This document shows, in pieces, positions 47,469 to 56,190 of a stretch of 64,000 bases of DNA (position 1 is its first letter; every line of letters starts with the position of its first letter). Below the pieces are notes generated by a model. It was not told the origin of the DNA, searched no databases, and was given only the letters and a program-made list of their open reading frames with translations. Position numbers and translations under genes: made by a program. The stretch spans positions 310,001 through 374,000 of the forward strand of contig CAVUYM010000009.1 in the NCBI GenBank assembly GCA_963745675.1, written 5' to 3'. The stretch comes from JAUIIK01 sp963745675. Lineage in GTDB: Bacteria > Chloroflexota > Chloroflexia > Thermomicrobiales > CFX8.

Positions 47469-48248
47469 TCAAGCCCAGGGAACAGGGCAGCCGTCGGGGC
47501 CGCAGATGCCGGCCGCGATCTCGTCCTCACGCTCCTTTTTGAGCTGGACCTTCTGCCAGTCCCAATCGATGGTCGGGTGGAATTTCTCGGGGTACTTCTC
47601 AGACCAGATCTGCTTGCGGATGACCAGGTTCTCTGGGTCACGGTGGAGCGCCTCGGTCCAGACGGCGAGGGCCTCGTCCTTGCGACCCAATTCGTTTAGA
47701 GCGCGGCCTAGCCGGAGTTTGGTCTGCACCAGTTCTTGCTCGGCGCCTGTCAGCTGGTATGGTCCTTCTTTCCCGGGACTCTCGCCGGGGTCTTCGCCTG
47801 CCAGAAAGCGCTCAACTGCCGCGACATCATCGGGGTTCTCGACCCTGAAACCACCGTACTTCGTAAAGCGAATAACGCCATTTTCGTCGACGAGGACGCC
47901 GTTCGGGACAGCCCGATAATCGAGCAACGACGATGTCAAACCTTCTTCGTCAACGACGGTCGGATACTCGGCCTTCGCGGCTTCGACGAATGGTCTGGCT
48001 AGATGGGCGCCGCCGTGTTCGAGCGCGACGGAGATGAGTTCGAAGTTGTCAGATGCGTTGCGCGAGTAGAAATCCTGCCAGCCTGGCAGTTGTTCGCGGC
48101 ATCCTCACCACGAGCCCCAGAAGAAGAGCAGGAGCTTCTTCCCGCGTAGTGATGTGAAATCCAGATCGCCCTCGCCGCTCAGTAGCGGTAGGCTGATGTC
48201 CGGCAGCAGATCGCCGGTACGTCCTCGCGTTGCTACGGTAGTTGCCAT
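47469..48248 (-). CDS. TlpA/redoxin-like protein with in-frame TGA (candidate selenoprotein)
   Basis: ATG 48248 to stop 47469, 259 codons with one internal stop, TGA at codon 48 (48107-48105). Both sides are in the same frame: LRGKKLLLFFWGSW, then TGA, then GCREQLPGWQDFYSRN, and on through PTVVDEEGLTSSLLDYRAVP and NGVLVDENGVIRF, a thioredoxin fold with its cis-Pro loop. The TGA is where TlpA proteins have the first redox cysteine (W-C-x-x-C), here W-U-G-C with one residue between. The C-terminal 90 residues contain a TPR-like segment (LGRALNELGRKDEALAVWTE) and end ICGPDGCPVPWA. If not read as Sec, it is a nonsense mutation or error. No sel genes are in the window. Confidence 0.75.
48075..48104 (-). 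promoter_or_regulatory. Candidate bacterial SECIS hairpin
   Basis: On the minus strand, 15 bases after the TGA, CTGCCA-GGC-TGGCAG (48089-48075) forms a 6-bp perfect hairpin. Its loop begins with GG, 21 bases from the TGA. This fits the published bacterial SECIS rule: apical loop 16-37 nt past UGA with a G in its first two positions. It is short and could arise by chance. Confidence 0.5.
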
Positions 48249-48279
48249 GTGACCTCCCCTGATAGATCTGCGTCTCTAC

Positions 48280-48316
48280 TTCTTCTAATCCCTAATCCCT
48301 GTTCGCTATTCCCTCG
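48280..48316. repeat. Short CCCTAATCCCT repeat
   Basis: Text like TAATCCCTAATCCCTGTTCG and CTATTCCCTCG resembles the repeat at 33838-33852. It lies between the end of the formamidase gene and the start of the candidate selenoprotein gene. Confidence 0.45.
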
Positions 48317-48317
48317 C

Positions 48318-49253
48318 TCAACGGATCGCACCGTGTCGCAGAACTGCATGGCAGCCCTTGACCCCGTTGACCACCTGGGTGACGCGTACGTCCACCACGG
48401 TGCTGGCAAGCGCCATCGCCGTGCCCCGGTCGACGCCGTGAAGGCGCATGATCAGGTCGAGCATGGCGTTGACCGCCTGGTACATCGCCTCGTCGAGGTC
48501 TTCGTTGAGTCCGAAGGTGAGCCATGCGTCTGGCGTCAGCGCGTGCGGGACTTCGATGGGCATATCGTCGATGACATCGAAGGTTAGCGCTGCCAGTTCC
48601 ATCGGGCATTCGACGGCTGTGCCGCTGAGTTCGCCGTCGCCCTGGGCAGCATGCCCGTCGCCGGTTGAAAAGAGGCCGCCTTCAACTGCAATTGGCAGGA
48701 AGAGCTTTGTGCCAGGAACGAGCTCTTTGCAATCGAGATTGCCTCCGGTGACGCGTGGTGGCGCCGTTGGGTGGTGTCCGGGTTCGGCCGGCGGCATCCC
48801 CATCACTCCGAGAAAAGGTCGCATCGCGACCTTGTGACCGAGGTGATTCGTTGCGACCATCTGCTCGCGGTCCAGTTCCCAGCGAAGTAGCAGGCGCAGG
48901 TCGGCGCTCAGACCAAAAGGTTCGGCGCGGGTGGGGTTGGGCCCGCCGGCCGCATTGAAGCCAAAGGTTCCAGTTCGTAATTCGTCGATGCGAACGACCA
49001 GGGTCTTGCCAGGACTAGCGCCCCTTACCGCGATTGGTCCGCAGAGCGCGTGGCCAGAGTCGAATTCGGGATCCTGTGGTTCAAAAACCCGACGCTCGAA
49101 GCCATCTGTCGAAAAGGCTTCCAGGCCCCAGCCGGCATCGAGCGTCTGAAATCGGACGCTATCGCCCGGATCAATCGTCAGGATCGGTGCGATCTCGGCG
49201 GAAAAGGTTCCGTGCAGATTAGCGCGGGTTGGTCTCACTTCGTACGTCGTCAT
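48318..49253 (-). CDS. Acetamidase/formamidase family protein
   Basis: 311 residues. FmdA/AmdA pattern: LTIDPGDSVRFQTLDAGWG, GPIAVRGASPGKTLVVRIDE, GGNLDCKELVPGTKLFLPI, and GGLFSTGDGHAAQGDGELSG with VECPMEL. These zinc-independent or metal amidases hydrolyse formamide, acetamide or other short amides to ammonia. It is monocistronic as far as the gaps show. Confidence 0.93.
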   Translation of the reverse strand: MTTYEVRPTRANLHGTFSAEIAPILTIDPGDSVRFQTLDAGWGLEAFSTDGFERRVFEPQDPEFDSGHALCGPIAVRGASPGKTLVVRIDELRTGTFGFNAAGGPNPTRAEPFGLSADLRLLLRWELDREQMVATNHLGHKVAMRPFLGVMGMPPAEPGHHPTAPPRVTGGNLDCKELVPGTKLFLPIAVEGGLFSTGDGHAAQGDGELSGTAVECPMELAALTFDVIDDMPIEVPHALTPDAWLTFGLNEDLDEAMYQAVNAMLDLIMRLHGVDRGTAMALASTVVDVRVTQVVNGVKGCHAVLRHGAIR

Positions 49254-49521
49254 ATTTCACCTCCAGCGGCATTGTAGCCCGGGAGGTGTCAGGATTATTG
49301 ATAGGGATTCAAGCGTCACCAGCGCAATGGCGGGTCAAAGTTACCGAGGTGAGGAAGTGGGAACATGTGGTCTCTGGAATTGGCATGCGTTGAACGCTGT
49401 GATCTCGCCGGGTGCTGTCGTCAGATTAATCATGGCCTTCACGACCCCTCGTAGGCTGCGTGGCAATGCAAACCATCTGGCCGGGAGATTCCGCCCCAAA
49501 TGCGAGCGGAGATCAAAGGAT

Positions 49522-50373
49522 CTATGCCGGAATTGGATAGTCCGACGGATCGTTCAGGAGCGACGTCGTTGAGGTCATCAGGACGCCAGTAGGCGTTCGA
49601 ACCGTGATCATGCCTCGTGCGACCAGATTCTTCGCTATTTTGATCGCTTGCTGTTCTGTCCAGCCCAGCTCATCGACGATTTCTGTCAGCTTTTTAGCTT
49701 CCATTATCGTCCCGATGAATTCCCATTCCCTGGAGGATAGCTGCGTGCAGCTGCTGGAGTTGAGGCCGGCTGCGATGTCGCACTCGGTCTCCAACGTGAT
49801 GCGGGGTTCGGAACGCAGTCCGGGATCAAAAATGAGTCGCGTGGCGAACTCTGCGATGCGGTCCTTGGCGGCTCGCGCAATGCGCTCTGCGCCCGGTTTG
49901 AGTGCGCCGGCCGCCTCGATAATGCCTGCCAGGCCCTGCTGGCAAAGCACCGGAATAGCGATGTAGGTGGTTACGGCGATGGGTCTGATCCCGCCTCCGT
50001 CGATGGTCATGATCCGTGGCCGAGAAGCGCTGTAGACGTCTCGACTTAGACTGACTGCCCAGGCCATGGCAATCTCGGCACGATCCGCCGGTTGGGCGAC
50101 GATCTTGCCCTGGACAACCGTTTGTACGATCCAGATGCCGCTCGGGAGCAGGCGCACGAAGCGTGCCCGCTTGGTGCCGAGCTCCTTTGCCATCCACTCA
50201 AGTGTTTCGACAACATAGCGTTGGTCAGACGCAGGCGTGCCCCAGCGATCGAGGAGTATCGCTGTGCCACCGGCCGGACGTAATAGCCCCGTGTTGAGCG
50301 GTTCAGGTGTAGATACAAGGCGCTCGTCTGTTGTCGTATTCGTCGTAGGCTCTTCCACGTCACGTGCTCCCAC
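49522..50373 (-). CDS. GAF-like regulator with C-terminal winged helix, unnamed family
   Basis: 283 residues from GTG 50373. The middle (about 50-190: YVVETLEWMAKELGTKRARF, IPVLCQQGLAGIIEAAGALK) looks like a GAF-type sensory domain. The last 70 (LSSREWEFIGTIMEAKKLTE, ELGWTEQQAIKIAKNLVARG) look like a winged helix. I do not recognise a named family. It is followed upstream on the same strand, 44 bases away, by another unknown gene, and the two probably form an operon. Confidence 0.55.
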   Translation of the reverse strand: MGARDVEEPTTNTTTDERLVSTPEPLNTGLLRPAGGTAILLDRWGTPASDQRYVVETLEWMAKELGTKRARFVRLLPSGIWIVQTVVQGKIVAQPADRAEIAMAWAVSLSRDVYSASRPRIMTIDGGGIRPIAVTTYIAIPVLCQQGLAGIIEAAGALKPGAERIARAAKDRIAEFATRLIFDPGLRSEPRITLETECDIAAGLNSSSCTQLSSREWEFIGTIMEAKKLTEIVDELGWTEQQAIKIAKNLVARGMITVRTPTGVLMTSTTSLLNDPSDYPIPA

Positions 50374-50417
50374 TGCTAAGGGCCGTGCCGTCCGTCAAAA
50401 CGATTTGATCGCGCTCT

Positions 50418-50867
50418 TTAGCTGGTCGCGCCCCGTTCACGTTCCCAGATAGTGCGGGACATCTCGCCACGGACAATTGCTCGAAGATGATCGCGCTCAA
50501 TATTCGTGAGCGTCTGAATTGCCTTGCGGCAGCGTTCTACGGTATTGACGTTGCCAGTTTCCGCGCATCGTTCAAGCATCGCACTGGCGATCCCAGCATC
50601 TTCCAGCGAAGCAACTGAACCTACCCATGGAGCGATGCGTAGCTCCTCAGGTGGCGGCAACGTCGGACGCATCTTTTCCAGACGCTCGAGACGTTCGCGA
50701 GGCCGGGTGACCATGTTATCGATAATCACGCTTGGCGGGATCTCGATCGTGTGGCGCAGGTCCAGCACCAGCGTCTTTCCAATTCTCGGAAAGAACAGAC
50801 AAACGACCTCGCCCGTCTGTATCGCCTCTATTATCTGATTATGAAAATCAGAGGCTTGTGAATCCAC
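50418..50867 (-). CDS. Hypothetical protein
   Basis: 149 residues from GTG 50867, with SD AGGAGTAAGG. An N-terminal alpha/beta part (GEVVCLFFPRIGKTLVLDLR) carries an embedded HTIEIPPSVIIDNMV. The C-terminal part is helical (ASAMLERCAETGNVNTVERC, TNIERDHLRAIVRGEMSRTI). I recognise no family. It is paired with the GAF-like regulator gene downstream. Confidence 0.6.
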   Translation of the reverse strand: MDSQASDFHNQIIEAIQTGEVVCLFFPRIGKTLVLDLRHTIEIPPSVIIDNMVTRPRERLERLEKMRPTLPPPEELRIAPWVGSVASLEDAGIASAMLERCAETGNVNTVERCRKAIQTLTNIERDHLRAIVRGEMSRTIWERERGATS

Positions 50868-50962
50868 TCTACCTTACTCCTAGAATTCCAGAGGACGGTA
50901 CCACGGTGGTAGGTTGTATGCGGGCCGGTGGTACTAGTTCGCCAGTCGTTAATTACCTGATC

Positions 50963-51754
50963 TTAGCCTGTGAGAACCGTCGACATTTGATGGTGTATGC
51001 CCGGGGAGGCGGCCAATACTTCGCCGCCAAATGGGTCGAACGTTCGCAAATGGAAATCACTGACGAAACCGCCCGCTTCGGTCACGATCAAGCTGCCGGC
51101 GGCAAGGTCCCATGCCGAAGGGCCTCGCTCCCAGTAACCATCGAAGCGGCCACAGGCCACACAACAAAGGTCATAGGCTGCTGAACCGGTTCGACGCACG
51201 GCGCGGGCCTTGACGATGAAACGCCGCCAATGTTCGAAGTTACGCTCCCGTTCTGCAAGGTTGTACGAAAAACCGGACCCAAGCAGCGCATTCTCCAGGT
51301 TATCGTTGGTGGAAACCGCGATTGGCTTGTCGTTGAGTGTTGCTTTTTCTCCCCGTTCAGCCGAGAAGATTTCGTCGAGCGGCGGTACGTAGACAGCGCC
51401 AGCTTCGATGACACCGTTGACGATGAGCGCAATCGACACAGCGTACATCGGGAAATGGTGCGCGTAGTTTGTTGTCCCATCGAGCGGATCAACGACCCAC
51501 AGCCGCTCGGCCGTTTCCGCCATCGAACTGTAGCCCGATTCCTCGCCCAGCATTCCGTCCTCTGGAAATGCTTCCTCCAGGCGGGCGGCGATGAGTCGCT
51601 CGCTGGCTCTATCCGCGTCGGTCACGAGGTCAGTCTGGCCCTTGAAGTCAATCGTCCGGGCTTGATTTTGCATCTCTAAAAGGAGTGTACCGGCCTCCAG
51701 AGCGATCCTGACGGCTGCCTCGCGCTCTGCCCGAAAGCGGCTATTGCCGGCCAT
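50963..51754 (-). CDS. suhB: Inositol monophosphatase family protein
   Basis: 263 residues from ATG 51754. Family motifs: DLVTDADRASERLIAARLEE, GEESGY (metal Glu), WVVDPLDGTTNYAHHFPMYA (the DPLDGTTN signature) and WERGPSAWDLAAGSLIVTEA (second metal Asp). These Mg/Li-sensitive phosphatases dephosphorylate inositol or related phosphates. The start overlaps the 3' end of tsaD by 14 bases. The symbol is by family; the true substrate is unknown. Confidence 0.88.
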   Translation of the reverse strand: MAGNSRFRAEREAAVRIALEAGTLLLEMQNQARTIDFKGQTDLVTDADRASERLIAARLEEAFPEDGMLGEESGYSSMAETAERLWVVDPLDGTTNYAHHFPMYAVSIALIVNGVIEAGAVYVPPLDEIFSAERGEKATLNDKPIAVSTNDNLENALLGSGFSYNLAERERNFEHWRRFIVKARAVRRTGSAAYDLCCVACGRFDGYWERGPSAWDLAAGSLIVTEAGGFVSDFHLRTFDPFGGEVLAASPGIHHQMSTVLTG

Positions 51755-52853
51755 GATGGACGATCTGAACGCTAGGGACCGCTTCGAGCGGATACTGGGC
51801 TTTGACATCGAGACCCCAGCCAACTGCCACGCCGCGCCGGACGATCTGGTAGGCGGCCCCTGCGATCATCGCGGCGTTGTCCGTGCAGTATTCGATTGGC
51901 GGGACGAAGAGTGGCGCGTCGACCTGGCGTGCAAGGCGGCTCCGCAGCAACCGATTGGCGGCCACTCCACCTGCTAGCAGCACACTTTTGGCAGCATGTT
52001 CTTTGGCGGCTCTGGCGGTTTTTGTAACCAGCACGTCGACGATTGCATCCTGATAGGAGGCGGCCAAACCTGCTACCGGCATGTTGGGCGAATATTCTGG
52101 GGGGTCATGTTCCGGAAAGGGCGCAGTGAGATCGCGCTTTGACTTGCGGCGGGGATCTTTCGGACGGCGGTATTGATCGCATTCCCGCAGCAATGCCGTC
52201 TTTACCCCGGAGAATGAGAAATCGTATGAATCTCCGAGCCAGGAACGCGGAAAATCCACCATCAACCGCGCGCCTTCAGCGGCTTGCTGGATTGCCGGTC
52301 CGCCCGGATACCCCAGCCCGAGAATTCGCGCGCCCTTGTCAAACGCCTCACCAGCGGCGTCGTCAAGCGTGCGCCCCAGTATTTCGTAGACCCCGTGGCG
52401 GTGGACGAGAAGCAGTTCGGTGTGACCGCCTGAGACGATCAGGCAGACGGCAGGAAACTGCGGTTCGGGAGCGCTGGCGTCATCGTGCTGTAGCCAGTTC
52501 GAATAGATATGCCCTTCAAGATGGTTGACCGGGATGAGCGGCTTCTTCCATGCGAACGCAAGCGTCTTGGCGAGATTGACGCCCACCAAAAGTGACCCGG
52601 ATAAGCCAGGCCCTTCAGTGACTGCAATTGCGTCGATATCGTCTCGACTGACGCCTGCCGCTTCGATGGCTTCTCTGACGGTTGGAATGATCGCAATGAT
52701 GTGCTGACGTGAGGCAAGTTCGGGGACGACGCCACCATAACGGGCATGTATGTCAGTTTGGGAGGCAATGATATTTGAGCAGACATCGCGACCCTCGCGC
52801 ACAATAGCTGCTGATGTTTCGTCGCATGAAGTTTCGATACCGAGAATAATCAC
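51741..52853 (-). CDS. tsaD: tRNA N6-threonylcarbamoyladenosine synthase subunit TsaD
   Basis: 370 residues. ASKHA fold with LGIETSCDETSAAIV, SRQHIIAIIPTVREAIEAAG, the iron-binding PVNHLEGHIYSNW (H-x3-H) and VCLIVSGGHTELLLVHRHG, DDAAGEAFDKGARILGLGYP, FSFSGVKTALLRE and LLAGGVAANRLLRSRL. It transfers threonylcarbamoyl to A37 of ANN-decoding tRNAs, with TsaB and TsaE, whose genes lie just upstream in the same operon. Confidence 0.96.
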   Translation of the reverse strand: MIILGIETSCDETSAAIVREGRDVCSNIIASQTDIHARYGGVVPELASRQHIIAIIPTVREAIEAAGVSRDDIDAIAVTEGPGLSGSLLVGVNLAKTLAFAWKKPLIPVNHLEGHIYSNWLQHDDASAPEPQFPAVCLIVSGGHTELLLVHRHGVYEILGRTLDDAAGEAFDKGARILGLGYPGGPAIQQAAEGARLMVDFPRSWLGDSYDFSFSGVKTALLRECDQYRRPKDPRRKSKRDLTAPFPEHDPPEYSPNMPVAGLAASYQDAIVDVLVTKTARAAKEHAAKSVLLAGGVAANRLLRSRLARQVDAPLFVPPIEYCTDNAAMIAGAAYQIVRRGVAVGWGLDVKAQYPLEAVPSVQIVHHGRQ

Positions 52854-52855
52854 GC

Positions 52856-53506
52856 TCAGCCTGCCGCCTGCTCATTGGGCAACGAAACGACACGCGATCC
52901 AATTCGCTGGAGAAGCCGCCCGCGCAGCTCATCGAACTGTTTGACGTACTCCGGTTCGCGGATGTTCGGAGACCACATGATGTAGGCGTCCTCCCCATTG
53001 TCGCTGTAGTAGCGCCGGCGTACACCGTGTCGCTCGAAACCATACTTCTGGTAAAGCGCCTGGGCCGAGTCGTTTGACACGCGCACTTCCAGGGTCATCA
53101 TCTCGGCGCCACGTGCAGCAGCTTCGATGAAGAGCTGGACGAGGAGCAATTCCCCGAGTCCATTCCCGCGCTGGTCCGGGTGGACGCCGATCGTTGTGAT
53201 GTGGGCCTCATCGAACATGATCCACATGCCTGCGAAGCCAATGAGTGGATCCTGTCTGCGAGGCGACTCTGTGCGCCATGGTATTGGAAGGAAGCTGAAT
53301 TTCCCGCGTCCATCTTCCGTCTCATCCTTACCATTCGGGCTGGAATCATCCGCACCACGTAACACGACATAATAGTTACTCTGCGGTTTGCGTAGCTCTC
53401 TCCGATAGGCTGACTGTGGCCAGGGGTTTGAGAAGCACAGATGATCGACCAGGGAGACCTCTGCCACATCCTCCTGACGCATGGGTTCGAGGTAGTACAT
53501 CGACAT
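52856..53506 (-). CDS. rimI: Ribosomal protein bS18 N-acetyltransferase RimI (GNAT)
   Basis: 216 residues. It starts LEPMRQEDVAEVSLVDHLCF and has SNPWPQSAYRRELRKP, AHITTIGVHPDQRGNGLGEL (acetyl-CoA loop), MTLEVRVSNDSAQALYQKYG and a C-terminal ARMRYYS-like VRRRYYSDNGEDAYIMW, all as in RimI. About 35 inserted residues between strands (SSPNGKDETEDGRGK region) make it longer than usual. It sits between tsaB and tsaD, a common arrangement. Confidence 0.9.
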   Translation of the reverse strand: MSMYYLEPMRQEDVAEVSLVDHLCFSNPWPQSAYRRELRKPQSNYYVVLRGADDSSPNGKDETEDGRGKFSFLPIPWRTESPRRQDPLIGFAGMWIMFDEAHITTIGVHPDQRGNGLGELLLVQLFIEAAARGAEMMTLEVRVSNDSAQALYQKYGFERHGVRRRYYSDNGEDAYIMWSPNIREPEYVKQFDELRGRLLQRIGSRVVSLPNEQAAG

Positions 53507-53507
53507 T

Positions 53508-54230
53508 TCAACGTGCCCTCGTTCCAGCAGCCGCAGATTCCGGGCGACTGTGGACGTAAATCGGTTCGAGTGCGGCGAGATCGTCGGACTCGCCTTTCAA
53601 CCAGCGTTCATGCGCCATCTCGATAAGGATACCGGCCCGGCGTTCTCGGCTTGAATGTGGCAGCAGGATAACGGTCTCCGAGGCGCGATATTGATCGGCG
53701 ACCTGCTCGCTCAAATCACCAACGAGCAGCGTTGGTTCAGTCAGCCCCTCGTCCAGACGGTCCAGGGTGCGGTGCTCGAGCGCTGCGGCCAAGGTGAGGC
53801 CAGTCAAACCGGGACGATAATCTCCGGCGACGACGCGCTTGCGGCCGGCATGGACCAGTGCGCGCACGGGACGCCCCCAGCCTTCATATTGCGCCGCGCT
53901 CGCGTCCAACGTGCCAATGCCGAAAATTGGAATATCGAGCGCGAGGCATAAGCCTTTGGCTGTAGCTAGCCCGACGCGCAAGGCGCTGAACGAGCCCGGT
54001 CCGATTGCGACTACGACACCGTCCAGATCCGATGTCTCAATGTCATTGAGGTGCAATAGCGCGTCTAACTGTTCGAGTAGTGTCACCGTCTGGTTTCGGT
54101 GCGCTTGCCAGGTAATGTCTGCGCCAGGCTGGCCATAGTCGTCCCCGGCTGGCGCAATAGCAAGCGATACGGCTGTCGATGAGGTGTCGATCCCCAGTAA
54201 CCATTGATTTCTCGTACTATCCACGACCAC
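53508..54230 (-). CDS. tsaB: tRNA t6A modification subunit TsaB
   Basis: 240 residues. N-terminal LLGIDTSSTAVSLAIAPAG and GVVVAIGPGSFSALRVGLAT AKGL-type segments are the TsaB/YeaZ pattern. It is an inactive paralogue of TsaD that scaffolds the t6A complex. It overlaps tsaE by 14 bases and precedes rimI by 1 base. Confidence 0.93.
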   Translation of the reverse strand: MVVDSTRNQWLLGIDTSSTAVSLAIAPAGDDYGQPGADITWQAHRNQTVTLLEQLDALLHLNDIETSDLDGVVVAIGPGSFSALRVGLATAKGLCLALDIPIFGIGTLDASAAQYEGWGRPVRALVHAGRKRVVAGDYRPGLTGLTLAAALEHRTLDRLDEGLTEPTLLVGDLSEQVADQYRASETVILLPHSSRERRAGILIEMAHERWLKGESDDLAALEPIYVHSRPESAAAGTRAR

Positions 54231-54756
54231 GGCCCGCTTCCACTCTGAACTGGCCGATAAGCTCCTGGTAGCGATCGCCTTGTGCGATGAATCTGGCGCG
54301 TCGCTTCGTCTCAGCGACAGGCTCGAGTTCTACCAGTAACCAGGTTTCGGGCAACAACGATACCGCTCGCTGGGGCCACTCAATCGCGGCGATTCCGCCG
54401 GGATCTTCGAGGATCTCCTCGAGACCGAAGGAGGTGAGTTCGTCACTTTCCTCTGCAAGTCGATAGAGGTCGATGTGATAGAAACGAACCGGGGTCTCTC
54501 CCAATTGTCCAGCGTATTCGGCAACCAGCGTGTAGGTTGGGCTCGTGACGGGATCGCGAATACCGAGTCCTGATGCGATTCCCTGGATAAAGGTCGTTTT
54601 GCCCGAACCGACCGAACCGCTGAGCAGAATGAGATCTCCGGCATGGAGGCGGCGGGCCAACGCAGCTCCCAGTTCTCGGGTCTGCTGGCTGCTATGCGAG
54701 ATGTGATCGAGACCAGCCCGTCGGATTGCAGTCAATCGCATGGTCCAATTCGTCAA
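54217..54756 (-). CDS. tsaE: tRNA t6A modification ATPase TsaE
   Basis: 179 residues. P-loop LILLSGSVGSGKTTFIQGIA, switch region VTSPTYTLVAEYAG and YHIDLYRLAEESDELTSFGL, then GIAAIEWPQRA. TsaE is the ATPase that resets the TsaBD complex. It is the first gene of the minus-strand run tsaE-tsaB-rimI-tsaD-suhB, all overlapping or nearly so. Confidence 0.93.
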   Translation of the reverse strand: MTNWTMRLTAIRRAGLDHISHSSQQTRELGAALARRLHAGDLILLSGSVGSGKTTFIQGIASGLGIRDPVTSPTYTLVAEYAGQLGETPVRFYHIDLYRLAEESDELTSFGLEEILEDPGGIAAIEWPQRAVSLLPETWLLVELEPVAETKRRARFIAQGDRYQELIGQFRVEAGRGRG

Positions 54757-55140
54757 GCGTGACGCCCTGGCACAGATGATAGCGTAGCGACAGGGTCGTT
54801 GACCTCGTTGGAACCGGCTAGAGTCACGTCGCCGTCTCCAATATTGAGTTCAAATCGACCATCGAGGGCGGCAGATTGGGCTCATTGAAGGCTTCCGGGT
54901 CTTCTTCTGCTCCGGCATCGTCATCATCCTCGCTACAGGCGACCAGCAGCCAGAGCGCGACTGAAGCTGATGTGCTGGCTGGCGACTACTTCAAGAGTCG
55001 CCGTCGGGGAATCCCCCATCCAACCTCCAGGCGCGGGCGGAGTTGTACGCATCCTCAATTACCTGGATGCCGGCAACTTCGATAGAGGCACGAAGCTCGT
55101 AGCCACATATCTGTCAGCCGCTAGATAAGGTGCCTGAGGT
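54757..55140 (-). other. Possible lipoprotein gene relic
   Basis: 384 bases between tsaE and thiL. On the minus strand one frame reads a lipobox-like ALWLLVACSEDDDDAGAEED and ends within 35 codons near 54821. No start fits without a frame change, and the upstream text (near 55090-54970) is in other frames. It resembles the AACGGDDDDD start of lipoproteins elsewhere in the window and could be a broken or misassembled small lipoprotein gene. Confidence 0.35.
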
Positions 55141-56185
55141 TCAGGAACTGGTAGAGAAGTGGTCCCAGGCGCCGGGTTCGATATCAAGCTGTCGCCGGTC
55201 GATTTGGGTCATGCGGATTTGGGCGCGTTTGTCGTTCGACTCCTGGATTTCCCCGATCTGTATCGGAGCCGGGCAGCCCCAGCGGCGGAAGAGCATCTCT
55301 ACCAGGACGAAATTCTCGGGGGGACAGGTGAACAACAGCTCGAAGTCTTCGCCACCTCGCATAGCGAGATCAAACCAGTCGTGGAAGCCCCAGCGAACCG
55401 CGTTTGGTATTGGCAGACGCTCTTCAATCAGTTGGGCATGCACGCCGCTGGCCTCGCAGATTTTTGGTAGATCGCCAAGCAGCCCGTCGGAGAGGTCCAT
55501 GGCGCAGCGCACTCCAGCCCAACGCAGCAACAAGCCTTGCAGGACTCGCGGCTCTGGCCGGCGGTGTGCGTCGAGCATGCGAGGTGAGCCTTCGAGCTTG
55601 AGGCTTTCATCTGCCAGAATGCGCGCTCCGGCGGCCGATAAACCGATCGTCCCGGTCAACGCAATCACATCGCCTGGTTGTGCCTGGTTGCGGAGTAAGC
55701 GGGGGCTTGCGTGGCGAGATCTCGCCGTAGATCGTGACGGAGACGACGGTAGCGGTCGGCGATGAGACGATATCGCCGCCGACGACCGCGAACTGGTGTT
55801 TCTCTGCGACGCGCAGGGCTCCACGATAGAACTCATAGACCCAGCGATCAGTTTCGTTGCCCTTCAGTCCGAGCGAGATGACGGCGACCCGAGGGCGGCC
55901 GCCCATGCTTGCAATGTCGCTGGCATTGACTGCCATCGCTTTGATGCCGACTGACTCGCCGTTGCTCCAGTCGTGGCGGAAATGGACACCCTCGATGAGC
56001 GTGTCGGTCGTGATCGTTGCCGTGTGGCCGGGACGCGGCTTGAAGAGCGCGGCATCATCGCCGGGGCCAAGTTCGACCCTGCTCTTGTTGCCTTTGGACG
56101 CTCTGATGAGGTTGGAGATCCCGGTGATAAGGCCAAACTCGCCAACTTCTGAGATCTGTTTGCGTTGTCCGCCGATCGCGATCAC
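55141..56185 (-). CDS. thiL: Thiamine-monophosphate kinase, one frame break
   Basis: About 347 residues from ATG 56185. SEVGEFGLITGISNLI, LGPGDDAALFKPRPGHTATI, TTDTLIEGVHFRHDW, GIKAMAVNASDIASMGGRPR and VGGDIVSSPTATVVSVTIYG are ThiL hallmarks. After a frame break near 55703, at a run of five G (plus strand), it continues NQAQPGDVIALTGTIGLSAA, AMDLSDGLLGDLPKICEASG and MRGGEDFELLFTCP. ThiL makes thiamine diphosphate from the monophosphate. Confidence 0.9.
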
Positions 56186-56190
56186 GGTTC

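Noticed and set aside
48075..48107. The TGA in the redoxin gene as another single-base frameshift
   Set aside because: Both flanks are in the same frame, so one inserted or deleted base cannot explain it; it would need a substitution or a three-base change. I kept nonsense mutation as the alternative.
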